A DNA stretch of 64,000 bases, taken from Pseudomonas taeanensis MS-3. GTDB taxonomy: Bacteria > Pseudomonadota > Gammaproteobacteria > Pseudomonadales > Pseudomonadaceae. Below the pieces are notes generated by a model. The model saw only the letters and a list, made by a program, of their open reading frames with translations, did not search any database and was not told the DNA's origin. The stretch spans positions 1,483,883-1,547,882 of the forward strand of contig NZ_AWSQ01000001.1 of assembly GCF_000498575.2 (NCBI RefSeq), in the 5' to 3' direction. The translations under genes and the position numbers were made by a program. This document shows positions 1-8,257 of this stretch, piece by piece. Position 1 is the first letter of the stretch, and every line of letters begins with the position of its first letter.

Positions 1-129
1 CGTGCCTTGCCTCGCGCAAAAGCAGGCTACGGCGCGGCCGCGAATGAAACGGCAACAGACCCTAGGCCGTAACCGGTGAATTTATGACCGAACGGATCGT
101 TTTCGTTCTGTAGTGTCGAGGAGGTCAGC

Positions 130-684
130 ATGACTACGCGCGCTGTTATTACCGTTGCCGATGGCGTCGAGGACATCGAATGCGTGACCCTGATCGATGT
201 GCTGCGGCGCGCCGAAGTCGAGGTGGTAGTCGCCAGCATCGAAGGTCGGCGGATGATCACCTGCGCCCGCGGCACCCGCCTGACCGCCGATACCATGCTG
301 GTCGACGTGCTGGCCCAGGACTTCGACCTGGTCGTGCTGCCCGGCGGCATGCCCGGCGCACAACGCCTGGCCGAGCATGAACCGCTGGCCGCGCGGGTAC
401 GCCAGCAGGCCAAGGCCGGCAAACTGTTCGCCGGCATCTGTGCGGCGCCGGCGGTGGCCTTGCAGCCATTCGGCGTGCTCAAGCAGCGGCGGATGACCTG
501 TTACCCGAGCTTCAGCGAGCGTCTCAGCGGCTGCACCTTCGTCGATCAGCCGGTGGTGGTCGACGGCAACTGCATCACCAGCCAGGGCCCAGGCACCGCC
601 CTGGAGTTTGCCCTGACCCTGGTCGAACACCTGCGCGGCAAGGGCACGCGCAAGCAGGTGGCCGAGGCCATGCTGGTCGGTTGA
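130..684 (+). CDS. DJ-1/PfpI (YajL-like) family protein
   Basis: A 184-residue single-domain protein of the DJ-1/ThiJ/PfpI superfamily. Visible are the N-terminal Rossmann-like strand, acidic residues at 14-17 where the family glutamate lies, the PGGMPGA segment near 71-77, and the nucleophile elbow ICAAPA with the reactive cysteine at about residue 104. Length matches YajL/DJ-1. Family members act on oxidised or glycated thiols or as redox-stress chaperones; the exact substrate cannot be read from the sequence. The ATG is preceded by a strong GAGGAGG ribosome site. It converges on the GST gene with only about 30 bp between them, so it is probably monocistronic. Confidence 0.9.
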   Translation: MTTRAVITVADGVEDIECVTLIDVLRRAEVEVVVASIEGRRMITCARGTRLTADTMLVDVLAQDFDLVVLPGGMPGAQRLAEHEPLAARVRQQAKAGKLFAGICAAPAVALQPFGVLKQRRMTCYPSFSERLSGCTFVDQPVVVDGNCITSQGPGTALEFALTLVEHLRGKGTRKQVAEAMLVG

Positions 685-715
685 GCCGCGCCTGGTCTGC
701 AGCCGCGCTGTGACC

Positions 716-1426
716 CTAAGCGCGCAGCGGGGCCGGGGTGCTGGTGAACTGTGCGGGCGAACTCTGCTTGAGCAGGGTCGCCAGATGGCTGTCGCGACGG
801 GCAATGAACTGCCACAGGCGTTCGCGGTAATCCGCTGGCGCGGCGTTGCGCACCGAGGGACGCGTGGCCAGCGCCTGACGCCAGCGCTGCACCTTGCTCA
901 AACCGGCAAAGATGCCGAAGTCGGCGATCCGTTCGAATACCTGCCAGTAGCGAAACACCGGGGCAAAGGCCGCATCCACCAGGCAGAAGTCCGCGTCGGC
1001 GAACCAGGGGCCGCTGTTGAGTTCGGCCTCCACCTGCTCGAAGCGGCGGCGTAAGGTCTGGCGCTGAGCCTCGAACGCGTCGGCGTCGGCGGCATTGTAG
1101 AAACGCGCGATATTGTTCAGGACGGCCGAGGCGAACTCGACCCAGGCCCGATGGCGGGCACGCTCGAAGGCATCCAGTGGGTGCAGGGGTGGGGCCAGGG
1201 TCTCGTCGAGGTACTCGGCGATCACCGCCGACTCGAACAGCACGCCACGCTCGCTGCGCAGCAGCGGCACCTTGCCGAGCGGTGAGAGGGCGAGGAACCA
1301 TGCCGGTTTGTCGGCCAGGTCGATGTCGCGGCGGCTGAAGTCAACGCCCTTTTCCGCCAGGACGATGGCCGCGCGTTGCACATAGGGGCACAACGGATGG
1401 CTGATCAGTTCGAGGGCAGTGTTCAT
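716..1426 (-). CDS. Glutathione S-transferase family protein
   Basis: A 236-residue cytosolic GST. The N-terminal thioredoxin-like domain carries the HPLCPYVQR segment (about 9-17), a cis-Pro region (LGKVPLL) and the ESAVIAEYLDE glutathione-contact stretch; residues from about 90 form the all-helical C-terminal domain. The cysteine in CPY could be catalytic as in omega/lambda-like GSTs (inference). The start ATG overlaps the DoxX stop as ATGA, indicating translational coupling. The open frame continues upstream but that part is the other-frame shadow of the DoxX gene. Together with DoxX it looks like a small redox-stress operon facing a divergent LysR gene. Confidence 0.88.
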   Translation of the reverse strand: MNTALELISHPLCPYVQRAAIVLAEKGVDFSRRDIDLADKPAWFLALSPLGKVPLLRSERGVLFESAVIAEYLDETLAPPLHPLDAFERARHRAWVEFASAVLNNIARFYNAADADAFEAQRQTLRRRFEQVEAELNSGPWFADADFCLVDAAFAPVFRYWQVFERIADFGIFAGLSKVQRWRQALATRPSVRNAAPADYRERLWQFIARRDSHLATLLKQSSPAQFTSTPAPLRA

Positions 1427-1839
1427 GAGGTGGCTCCTGCGGCCTTCAGGGCCAGCGGACCGTCGCCGAGCAGCGCGTGCACCAGTGTCATCACGGCGAG
1501 GAACAGGGGGTATTCCCAGCCACCGTCGGGATTGGAGAACACCCAGCCGTTGGGTGCATGGATCAGCAGCGCGCCGAGCAGGATCGGCAACAGGGCCAGC
1601 GACACCCAGCGGCCGTAGATGCCCAGCAGGATCAGCAGGCCGCCGACTGTTTCGGCGAGGATCAGCGGCAGGGCGAGGGCGGATGGCAGGCCGATAGCGG
1701 CCAGCCAGTTGCCGAGACCGACGACGCCGAAGGTGAGCAGTTTGAGAATCAGGCCGTGACTGATCCACATGCCGGCCAGGCCAATGCGCAGCAGCAGGCT
1801 GGCCGCGGCTGGGTTGCTGAGGAGGTTGAATGTACGCAT
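1423..1839 (-). CDS. DoxX family inner-membrane protein
   Basis: A 138-residue protein with four hydrophobic helices, the usual DoxX layout. The GLAGMWISHG segment in helix 1 and the AETVGGLLILLG segment are typical of the family. The chosen ATG has an AGGA site about 9 bases upstream; a further in-frame start nine codons earlier lacks one. DoxX proteins are small quinone- or redox-linked membrane proteins (in mycobacteria part of an oxidoreductase complex with SodA and SseA); the function here is not established. First gene of the operon with the GST, divergent from the LysR regulator, which is its likely controller. Confidence 0.82.
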   Translation of the reverse strand: MRTFNLLSNPAAASLLLRIGLAGMWISHGLILKLLTFGVVGLGNWLAAIGLPSALALPLILAETVGGLLILLGIYGRWVSLALLPILLGALLIHAPNGWVFSNPDGGWEYPLFLAVMTLVHALLGDGPLALKAAGATS

Positions 1840-1950
1840 GACAGAAGTCCTGTGTGCGGCGGGCAAGAGTGCCTGTGCTCAGAGTCTGGGCTTTGCAATT
1901 TGGCGGATAAATTAGCAATATCTGCGAAACGATTATGCGGATTTGCATAG

Positions 1951-2826
1951 ATGGACTGGAGCGACCTGCAGTATTTCCTCGCCGTGGCCCAGGGCGGTTC
2001 GATCAGCCAGGCGGCGCGCGCCCTGCGGGTCAACCACAGCACCGTGCTGCGCCGCTTGCAGCGTCTGGAGGCGCAGCTCGGCGTGGCCCTGTTTCAGCGC
2101 CACGCCGCGGGCTATGTGCTGACCCAGGCGGGCGAGGAGCTGGCCGGTAGGCTCGGCGGAGTAGGTGAGCAGATCGACGGCGCCGGGCGGCAACTGCTGG
2201 GCCAGGACCAGCAGGTTCGTGGCAGCATCCGCCTGACGTCCACCGACACCCTGTTCAACAGCCTGCTGACGCCGTTGCTGGCCGAGTTCCAGCGTTTGCA
2301 TCCGCAGGTGTCCCTGCAACTGGTGATCAACAACAGCTTCCTCAGCCTGACCCAGCGCGAGGCCGATATGGCCGTGCGTGGCAGCAATCGGCCGCCGGAT
2401 AACCTGATCGGCCGCTGCGTCGGGCGGATCCAGACGGCGGTGTATGCCTCGCGTGCCTACCTGGCCGACAAACCGGCGCAGCTGCCGTGGGCGGAGCACC
2501 TGTGGGTGGGCGCGGATGAGTCCTTGGCACATCTCGAACAGAGTGCCTGGCTGGCCGCCCAGGTACCCGATGAGCGGGTGCTGACGCGCAGCGACAGCCT
2601 GGTCGGGATGCTCGAGTGCGTGCGCCAGGGCATGGGCGCCGGCCTGCTACTTTGCCCGCTGGCGCAGGCGCATGCCGAACTGGTGCGCCTGGCCGACGCC
2701 GAGCCGGCGCTGGACACCCAGGTCTGGCTGCTCAGTCATCCGGACCTGCGCAAGGTGGCGCGGATTCGTGCGCTGAGTGATTTTCTCTACCAGCGCCTGA
2801 GTGCCGACCCGCGCCTGGTGCACTGA
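1951..2826 (+). CDS. LysR family transcriptional regulator
   Basis: A 291-residue LysR-type regulator. Residues about 2-60 form the winged helix-turn-helix (GSISQAARALRVNHSTVLRRLQ), and residues about 90-290 the periplasmic-binding-protein-like effector domain. It is divergent from the DoxX-GST operon with an 111-bp intergenic region that is A+T-rich near 1910-1945, the normal arrangement for a LysR protein controlling its divergent neighbour. The inducer is unknown. A weak inverted repeat (ATCTGC at 1920 and GCGGAT at 1937) might be part of its site. The ribosome site is poor, but the start agrees with the conserved MDWxDLxYFLAV opening of the family. Confidence 0.9.
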   Translation: MDWSDLQYFLAVAQGGSISQAARALRVNHSTVLRRLQRLEAQLGVALFQRHAAGYVLTQAGEELAGRLGGVGEQIDGAGRQLLGQDQQVRGSIRLTSTDTLFNSLLTPLLAEFQRLHPQVSLQLVINNSFLSLTQREADMAVRGSNRPPDNLIGRCVGRIQTAVYASRAYLADKPAQLPWAEHLWVGADESLAHLEQSAWLAAQVPDERVLTRSDSLVGMLECVRQGMGAGLLLCPLAQAHAELVRLADAEPALDTQVWLLSHPDLRKVARIRALSDFLYQRLSADPRLVH

Positions 2827-2836
2827 GAGAGCGGCG

Positions 2837-4081
2837 CTAGCGCGGCGCCTCGGCGATCTCCTCGGGTTCCTGCAGCTGGTCGCGCCGGGCCAGGCTGGGA
2901 AACAGCTTGATCCAGGCACCGGTGACCAGCAGGGTGCCGACGCCGCCGAGCACCACCGCCGGGACCGTACCGAACCAGTGCGCGGTGAGGCCGGATTCGA
3001 ATTCGCCGAGCTGGTTGGAGGCGCCGATGAACAGGCCGTTGACCGCGCTGACCCGGCCGCGCATCTCGTCCGGGGTGTGCAACTGCACGAAGGCGCCGCG
3101 AATCACCATGCTGATCATGTCCGCCGCGCCGAGAATCACCAGCACCGCCAGGCTGAACCAGAATGAGGTGGACAGGCCGAAGGCGATGGTCGCCACGCCG
3201 AACACCGCCACCGCAGTGAACATGATCCGCCCGACCTGACGATCGATGGGAAAGCGCGCCAGCCAGAACGACATCAGCAAGGCGCCGACCGCCGGCGCCG
3301 AACGCAGCAGACCGAGGCCCCAGGGCCCGGTGAGCAGGATGTCCTTGGCGAACACCGGCAGCAGGGCAGTGGCGCCGCCGAGTAACACGGCGAACAGGTC
3401 GAGGGAGATGGCGCCGAAGATATCCCGGCGGCTGCGGATATAGCGGATGCCGGCGAGCAGCGAGTGCAACGAGGCGCGCTCCTTGCGCAGCGCCGTTTGC
3501 CGCGCTGGCAGGCTGAGCATCAGGCTGCAGGCCAGCACATACAGCAGCGCGGTCGGCGCATACACCCACAAACTGCCGAAGGCATACAGGAAACCACCGA
3601 GCGCCGGCGCGGCGATAGTTGCGGTCTGCATGGCCGAAGCCGAGGCGGCTACCGCGGCGGGAAACAGCGCCTTGGGCACCAGACTGGGCAGCAGCGCCTG
3701 GGTCGCCGGCATCTCGAAGGCGCGGGCGCTGCCGAGCAGGAAGGCCAGGACGAATATCAGCTCGCGGGTCACCTCGCCGCTGCTGCTGCCCAGCACCAGG
3801 GCGATGGCGATCAGCGCCTGGCCGGCCTGGCACAGGGCGGCGATCTTGCGCCGGTCGTAGCGGTCGGCGACATGCCCGGTGTGCAGCATGAACAGCACGC
3901 GCGGGAGGAACTCGGCCAGGCCGACCAGGCCCAGGTCGAGCACGTTGCCGGTCAGCTGATACATGTGCCAGCCGATCGCCACGGTGAGCATCTGAAAGCC
4001 GCTGGCGGTGCACACGCGGGCCAGCCAGAAGGCGATAAAGGGGCGCTGATGACGCAGCAGCAGTTTGCCGTGGACGGACAT
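2837..4081 (-). CDS. MFS transporter (EntS/MFS_3-like exporter)
   Basis: A 414-residue major facilitator with about 12 transmembrane segments. The loop between helices 2 and 3 reads GHVADRYDRRK, the standard MFS signature, and the overall pattern (FIAFWLARVCTASGFQM at the N-terminus) resembles the enterobactin exporter/MFS_3 subfamily. Probably a proton-driven exporter; the substrate cannot be predicted. Convergent with the LysR gene (10-bp gap). A palindrome lies directly upstream of the start codon and could be an operator. Ribosome site weak. Confidence 0.85.
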   Translation of the reverse strand: MSVHGKLLLRHQRPFIAFWLARVCTASGFQMLTVAIGWHMYQLTGNVLDLGLVGLAEFLPRVLFMLHTGHVADRYDRRKIAALCQAGQALIAIALVLGSSSGEVTRELIFVLAFLLGSARAFEMPATQALLPSLVPKALFPAAVAASASAMQTATIAAPALGGFLYAFGSLWVYAPTALLYVLACSLMLSLPARQTALRKERASLHSLLAGIRYIRSRRDIFGAISLDLFAVLLGGATALLPVFAKDILLTGPWGLGLLRSAPAVGALLMSFWLARFPIDRQVGRIMFTAVAVFGVATIAFGLSTSFWFSLAVLVILGAADMISMVIRGAFVQLHTPDEMRGRVSAVNGLFIGASNQLGEFESGLTAHWFGTVPAVVLGGVGTLLVTGAWIKLFPSLARRDQLQEPEEIAEAPR

Positions 4082-4087
4082 GGTAAG

Positions 4088-4105
4088 TACTTAGCAGGCT
4101 AACTA
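4088..4105. promoter_or_regulatory. Palindrome upstream of the MFS gene, possible operator
   Basis: TTAGC at 4091-4095 and GCTAA at 4098-4102 form an inverted repeat with a 2-bp spacer; flanking TA/TA bases extend the symmetry to 18 bp with one mismatched pair. It lies 7-24 bp upstream of the MFS start codon, overlapping the ribosome-binding region. The shape resembles MarR- or TetR-type operators. No regulator gene is adjacent on that side, so the binding protein is unknown. Confidence 0.4.
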
Positions 4106-4208
4106 ACGGTGCGCTAGCTTAGCATGGCGGCCGGCCAGGCCAGCTGCCTCGCGCGACAAATAACCACAGCTTCAAGTGTGTGCAATGGCGTTACTCTTTT
4201 AGCATTGA

Positions 4209-4222
4209 TTGATCCAGGTCAA
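4209..4222. promoter_or_regulatory. ANR/FNR box upstream of cioAB
   Basis: TTGATCCAGGTCAA fits the ANR/FNR consensus TTGAT-N4-(A/G)TCAA exactly and lies 140 bp before the cioA start codon. In P. aeruginosa, ANR is known to repress cioAB when oxygen is low. The site here is consistent with the same control, either as repressor site or as upstream element. Confidence 0.75.
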
Positions 4223-4361
4223 GGCCCGTTTGCCTTGGCCTGGGGGCTGTTTGGCCCACCCGCCGTTTGCCTGCATGACAAGAACGATTGCGCCATATTG
4301 CGCTCCAACGTCTGGAGCTCGCACAAGGCTGTGCCCCGAATAACCTGACTGAGGAAGTTCT

Positions 4362-5801
4362 ATGTTCGGCTTAGAGGCTCTAGATCTCGCCCGAATCCAG
4401 TTTGCCTTCACCATCTCCTTTCACATCATCTTCCCGGCCATCACCATTGGCCTGGCCAGTTACCTGGCGGTGCTGGAAGGGTTGTGGTTGAAGAGCGGAC
4501 AAGAGGTGTACCGCGATCTGTACCACTTCTGGTCGAAGATCTTCGCCGTCAACTTCGGCATGGGCGTGGTCTCCGGGCTGGTCATGGCCTATCAGTTCGG
4601 CACCAACTGGAGCGCCTTCTCGGACTTCGCCGGCGCGGTCACCGGGCCGCTGCTGACTTATGAAGTACTCACCGCATTCTTCCTCGAGGCGGGCTTTCTC
4701 GGCGTCATGCTGTTCGGCTGGAACCGGGTGGGTCCGGGGCTGCACTTCTTTTCCACGGTGATGGTGGCGATTGGCACGCTGATCTCGACCTTCTGGATTC
4801 TTGCCTCCAACAGTTGGATGCACACCCCGCAGGGCTTCGAGATCATCGACGGGCGGGTGATTCCGGTGGACTGGCTGGCGGTGATATTCAACCCGTCCTT
4901 CCCCTATCGTCTGGCGCACATGGCCACGGCGGCCTTTCTCTCCACCGCGTTCTTCGTCGGCGCCTCGGCGGCCTGGCACTTGCTGCGCGGTCGGGACAAC
5001 CCGGCGCTGCGCAAGATGCTCTCGATGGCCCTGTGGATGGCCCTGCTGGTGGCGCCGATCCAGGCAATGATTGGCGACTTGCACGGCCTCAATACCCTGA
5101 AGTACCAGCCAGCGAAAATCGCCGCGATCGAGGGCCACTGGGAAAATCACGGCGATGAGCCGACCCCGCTGATCCTCTTCGGCTGGCCGGACATGCAGCG
5201 CGAGGAGACCCGCTTCAAGCTGGAGATTCCCGCCCTCGGCAGTCTGATTCTGACTCACAGCCTGGACCAGCAGGTGCCGGCACTGAAGGAGTTCGCCCCC
5301 GAGGATCGCGCCAACTCGACGATAGTGTTCTGGACCTTCCGGGTGATGGTTGCCCTGGGCCTGCTGATGATTTTCACCGGCCTCTGGGGTTTGTGGCTGC
5401 GCAGTCGCGGCAAGTTGTTCGAGAACCGCGCGTTCCTGCATCTGGCGGTATGGATGGGGCCCTCGGGGATCATCGCCATGCTCGCCGGTTGGTACACCAC
5501 CGAGATCGGTCGTCAGCCCTGGGTGATCCAGGGGTTGATGCGCACCGCCGATGCGTCTTCCGGGCACGGCCTGGTGCAGATGAGTGTGACCCTGACGTTG
5601 TTCGTGGTGGTGTATTTCGCCCTGTTCGGCGTGGGCCTAGGCTACATGATGCGCCTGGTGCGCAAGGGGCCGATCACCGGCGAAGGTCAGGAAGTCGTCG
5701 AGGGTGGTCCAGGGCAGCAACATACGCCATCGCGTCCGTTGTCCGCGGCCGAGGAAGATCTGCACGAGAATGGCAGCGATACACGGTCTGAGAGGAGCTG
5801 A
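4362..5801 (+). CDS. cioA: Cyanide-insensitive bd-type quinol oxidase subunit I
   Basis: A 479-residue CydA-family subunit carrying the haem-binding quinol oxidase core in the inner membrane. Visible: FHIIFPAITIGLA with the N-terminal haem-ligand histidine (about 20), the NSWMHTP segment, and the conserved GWYTTEIGRQPW motif near 370-380. It is shorter than E. coli CydA (522 aa) because the periplasmic Q-loop is short, which is typical of CIO-type enzymes. A GAGGAAG ribosome site precedes the ATG. It forms an operon with cioB (2-bp gap) and a DUF2474 gene. It reduces oxygen to water with ubiquinol and resists cyanide; the ANR box upstream suggests oxygen-responsive control. Confidence 0.93.
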   Translation: MFGLEALDLARIQFAFTISFHIIFPAITIGLASYLAVLEGLWLKSGQEVYRDLYHFWSKIFAVNFGMGVVSGLVMAYQFGTNWSAFSDFAGAVTGPLLTYEVLTAFFLEAGFLGVMLFGWNRVGPGLHFFSTVMVAIGTLISTFWILASNSWMHTPQGFEIIDGRVIPVDWLAVIFNPSFPYRLAHMATAAFLSTAFFVGASAAWHLLRGRDNPALRKMLSMALWMALLVAPIQAMIGDLHGLNTLKYQPAKIAAIEGHWENHGDEPTPLILFGWPDMQREETRFKLEIPALGSLILTHSLDQQVPALKEFAPEDRANSTIVFWTFRVMVALGLLMIFTGLWGLWLRSRGKLFENRAFLHLAVWMGPSGIIAMLAGWYTTEIGRQPWVIQGLMRTADASSGHGLVQMSVTLTLFVVVYFALFGVGLGYMMRLVRKGPITGEGQEVVEGGPGQQHTPSRPLSAAEEDLHENGSDTRSERS

Positions 5802-5803
5802 AT

Positions 5804-6811
5804 ATGGGCATCGATCTTTCGTTGATCTGGGCCGTGATCATCGCCTTCGGGGTGATGATGTATGTAGTGATGGACGGTTTCGATCTGGGCATCGGTATCC
5901 TCTTTCCCTTCGTCAAGAGCGAGGGCGAGCGCGATGTGATGATGAACACCGTGGCGCCGGTGTGGGACGGCAACGAGACCTGGCTGGTGCTCGGCGGTGC
6001 GGCGCTGTTCGGCGCCTTTCCTCTGGCCTACGCGGTGGTCTTGAGTGCGCTGTACCTGCCGTTGATCTTCATGCTGCTGGGGCTGATCTTTCGCGGCGTG
6101 GCGTTCGAGTTCCGCTTCAAGGCCAAGGCTGCCAAACGCCACATCTGGGACAAGGCGTTTATCGGCGGTTCGCTGACCGCGACCTTCTTTCAGGGGGTGG
6201 CGCTGGGCGCCTATATCGACGGCTTCGAGGTGGTGGATCGGGCCTATGCCGGTGGTGCGCTTGACTGGCTGACGCCGTTCTCGTTGTTTTGCGGCCTGGC
6301 GCTGATCGCCGCCTACGCCTTGCTCGGCTGCACCTGGCTGATCATGAAGACCGAAGGCCGCCTGCAGCAGCAGATGCATGACCTGGCGCGACCGCTGGTG
6401 TTCGTCCTGTTGGTGGTCACCGGTATGGTTAGCCTGTGGACGCCGCTGGCGCATGCCGAGATTGCCGAGCGCTGGTTCAGTCTGCCTAACCTGTTCTGGT
6501 TCATGCCGGTGCCGCTGCTGGTGCTGCTGTGTACCTGGGCGCTTTTGCGTGCGGTGGCGCGCAACGCCAACTACGCACCGTTCCTGCTGACCCTGACGCT
6601 GATCTTCCTCGGCTACAGCGGCCTGGGCATAAGTCTTTGGCCGAATATCATCCCGCCGTCGGTGTCGATCTGGGACGCTGCCTCGCCGCCGCAAAGCCAG
6701 GGCTTCATCCTGGTCGGCGCGCTGTTCATCATTCCCTTCATCCTGATGTACACGGCCTGGAGCTATTACGTGTTCCGCGGCAAGGTGCGGGAAGAGGATG
6801 GCTACCATTGA
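5804..6811 (+). CDS. cioB: Cyanide-insensitive bd-type quinol oxidase subunit II
   Basis: A 335-residue CydB-family membrane subunit that pairs with CioA. The N-terminal MYVVMDGFDLGIGILFPF stretch and the WDGNETWLVLGGAALFGAFP stretch are family hallmarks, followed by further transmembrane helices (about eight or nine in total). It begins 2 bp after the cioA stop with a GAGAGGAGC ribosome site, so the subunits are co-translated from one mRNA. No departure from the family is visible. Confidence 0.93.
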   Translation: MGIDLSLIWAVIIAFGVMMYVVMDGFDLGIGILFPFVKSEGERDVMMNTVAPVWDGNETWLVLGGAALFGAFPLAYAVVLSALYLPLIFMLLGLIFRGVAFEFRFKAKAAKRHIWDKAFIGGSLTATFFQGVALGAYIDGFEVVDRAYAGGALDWLTPFSLFCGLALIAAYALLGCTWLIMKTEGRLQQQMHDLARPLVFVLLVVTGMVSLWTPLAHAEIAERWFSLPNLFWFMPVPLLVLLCTWALLRAVARNANYAPFLLTLTLIFLGYSGLGISLWPNIIPPSVSIWDAASPPQSQGFILVGALFIIPFILMYTAWSYYVFRGKVREEDGYH

Positions 6812-6822
6812 GGCGCGGGGCG

Positions 6823-6969
6823 ATGACTGAGCCGGGCGAGAAGAAGCCGCTGTGGCAGCGGTTGGGTTGGCTGGTGCTGATCTGGGCTGCCAGCGTGCTG
6901 GCCCTGGGCGTGGTGGCCGGGCTGCTGCGGCTGTTTATGACGGCGGCGGGACTGGGCACGCCCGGATAG
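6823..6969 (+). CDS. DUF2474 mini-subunit of the cio oxidase
   Basis: A 48-residue protein with one transmembrane helix (about 15-38) preceded by a KKPLWQRLGWLVLIW segment, characteristic of DUF2474 proteins found directly downstream of cydAB/cioAB. By analogy with CydX it probably stabilises the oxidase in the inner membrane (inference from position and shape). It starts 11 bp after the cioB stop. Longer upstream frames run inside cioB and are not real. Confidence 0.82.
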   Translation: MTEPGEKKPLWQRLGWLVLIWAASVLALGVVAGLLRLFMTAAGLGTPG

Positions 6970-6988
6970 CCCGTCGCTGCGCCTATTG

Positions 6989-7048
6989 TTCGCGGCCAAG
7001 GCCGCTCCCACAGTCGTTATTGCCCGTGGGAGCGGCCTTGGCCACGAA
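6989..7048. repeat. Inverted REP pair (REPIN-like), probable terminator
   Basis: A 23-nt arm at 6989-7011 and its reverse complement at 7026-7048 match with one mismatch around a 14-nt spacer. The sequence (GCCAAGGCCGCTCCCAC core) is typical of the dispersed 'gagcggcc' REP family of pseudomonads. It sits between the convergent cio and rlmG genes and would form a very stable hairpin in either transcript. Confidence 0.8.
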
Positions 7049-7059
7049 TAGACTCAGCG

Positions 7060-8184
7060 CTACTTGATCGCCTTGAGCACCACGAACTTGGGTGTGGCCG
7101 CGACCTGCTCGACGCCGCGAAACAGCTTCTTGAGCTTGGCGTGGTAGCCCAGGTGGCGGTTACCGACTATCCACAGCTCGCCGCCTTTGACCAGGGCTGC
7201 GCGGGCTTGCTGGAACATGCGCCAGGCGAGAAAGTCGCCGACCACCTGCTGCTGGTGGAACGGCGGGTTGCACAGCACCAGGTCCAGTGAATCCGCCTCC
7301 TGCTCGGCCAGGCCATCGCCGGCGCGAATGGTCAGCGGGCGTTCGCCGAGTGCTGCGCGCCAGTTCTGCGCAGCCGACTGCACGGCCATATAGGACTCGT
7401 CGACCAGGGTCAGTTCCGCCTGTGGGCTGGCGAGGGCATAGGCGATGCCCAGCACGCCATTGCCGCAACCGAGATCGGCCACGCGGGTGCGCCTCTGGTG
7501 CTTGGGCAGGTGCGGTAGGAAGGCGCGGGTGCCGATGTCCAGACCTTCGCGGCAGAACACATTGGCATGGTTGAGCAGTTCCAGCTTCGGCTGCTCGAGG
7601 TGGTAACGGGTTGGGTAAGGCGATGTCGGCGCGGCTTTTGTCTCCGGCGTGGCCACCAGCAGGCGCGCCTTCTTCACCGCCAGCGAGGCCTGCACCGGGC
7701 CTATGTACTGCTCAAGCAGGTCGCCGGCGGCGCGCGGCAGGTGCTTGACCATGGCCGCGGCGATCACCTGGGCGCCCGGAGCCAGTTGACCGTGCAGGCG
7801 AATCAGTTGTTCTTCCAGCAGGGCCAGGGTCTTCGGCACGCGAATCAGCACCCGGTCGAACGGCCCCTGCGCAGTGGCACTGGCCGGCACGAAGGTCACC
7901 GCGTCAGCCGGCAGCTGGTTACGCCCCAGGTTGATCTGCAATCCCTGCTGGCCCAGGTAGGAGTCACCGCTGCTGGTCACCTGGGCATGACCGGCCAGGC
8001 TGGCTGCCAGGGCGCCGAAGTTGTCGTTGAGCACCAGCACCCGGGCTGTTGCCGGCAGGCCTTGCTCATGCACATGCTTGAGCAGGTACTCGTCGGCGGC
8101 ATCGAAGGCCTGCAACGGCTCAGCCTGTTGCTCGGGTTGGCGGATCAGGTCGAGCTGGGCAAAAGGCGTAACGAATATAGGCAT
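7060..8184 (-). CDS. rlmG: 23S rRNA (guanine-N2)-methyltransferase RlmG
   Basis: A 374-residue, two-module SAM-dependent methyltransferase close in length to E. coli RlmG (378 aa). The N-terminal half is a degenerate methyltransferase fold (LQAFDAADEYLL, LVLNDNFGALA); the C-terminal half is catalytic, with VADLGCGNGVLGI as SAM-binding motif I and the NPPFHQQQ catalytic motif. RlmG makes m2G1835 in 23S rRNA. The sequence fits RlmG better than RsmC (HNHANVF-like and LDIGTRAFLPHLP segments). Divergent from fpr. Ribosome site weak. Confidence 0.9.
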   Translation of the reverse strand: MPIFVTPFAQLDLIRQPEQQAEPLQAFDAADEYLLKHVHEQGLPATARVLVLNDNFGALAASLAGHAQVTSSGDSYLGQQGLQINLGRNQLPADAVTFVPASATAQGPFDRVLIRVPKTLALLEEQLIRLHGQLAPGAQVIAAAMVKHLPRAAGDLLEQYIGPVQASLAVKKARLLVATPETKAAPTSPYPTRYHLEQPKLELLNHANVFCREGLDIGTRAFLPHLPKHQRRTRVADLGCGNGVLGIAYALASPQAELTLVDESYMAVQSAAQNWRAALGERPLTIRAGDGLAEQEADSLDLVLCNPPFHQQQVVGDFLAWRMFQQARAALVKGGELWIVGNRHLGYHAKLKKLFRGVEQVAATPKFVVLKAIK

Positions 8185-8257
8185 ATAGACTGCTGGTGTT
8201 TGTGGGCGGCGCTTTGCGGGACACTATGGGTGTCTCGATAGACGATGGGAGCGAAGT

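Noticed and set aside
1..129. Partial gene at the left edge
   Set aside because: No frame in the first 129 bases carries a recognisable protein end; only the leader and ribosome site of the DJ-1-type gene can be supported.
4380..6808. Two long antisense frames across cioA and cioB
   Set aside because: No similarity to known proteins; cioAB on the plus strand explain the coding signal fully.
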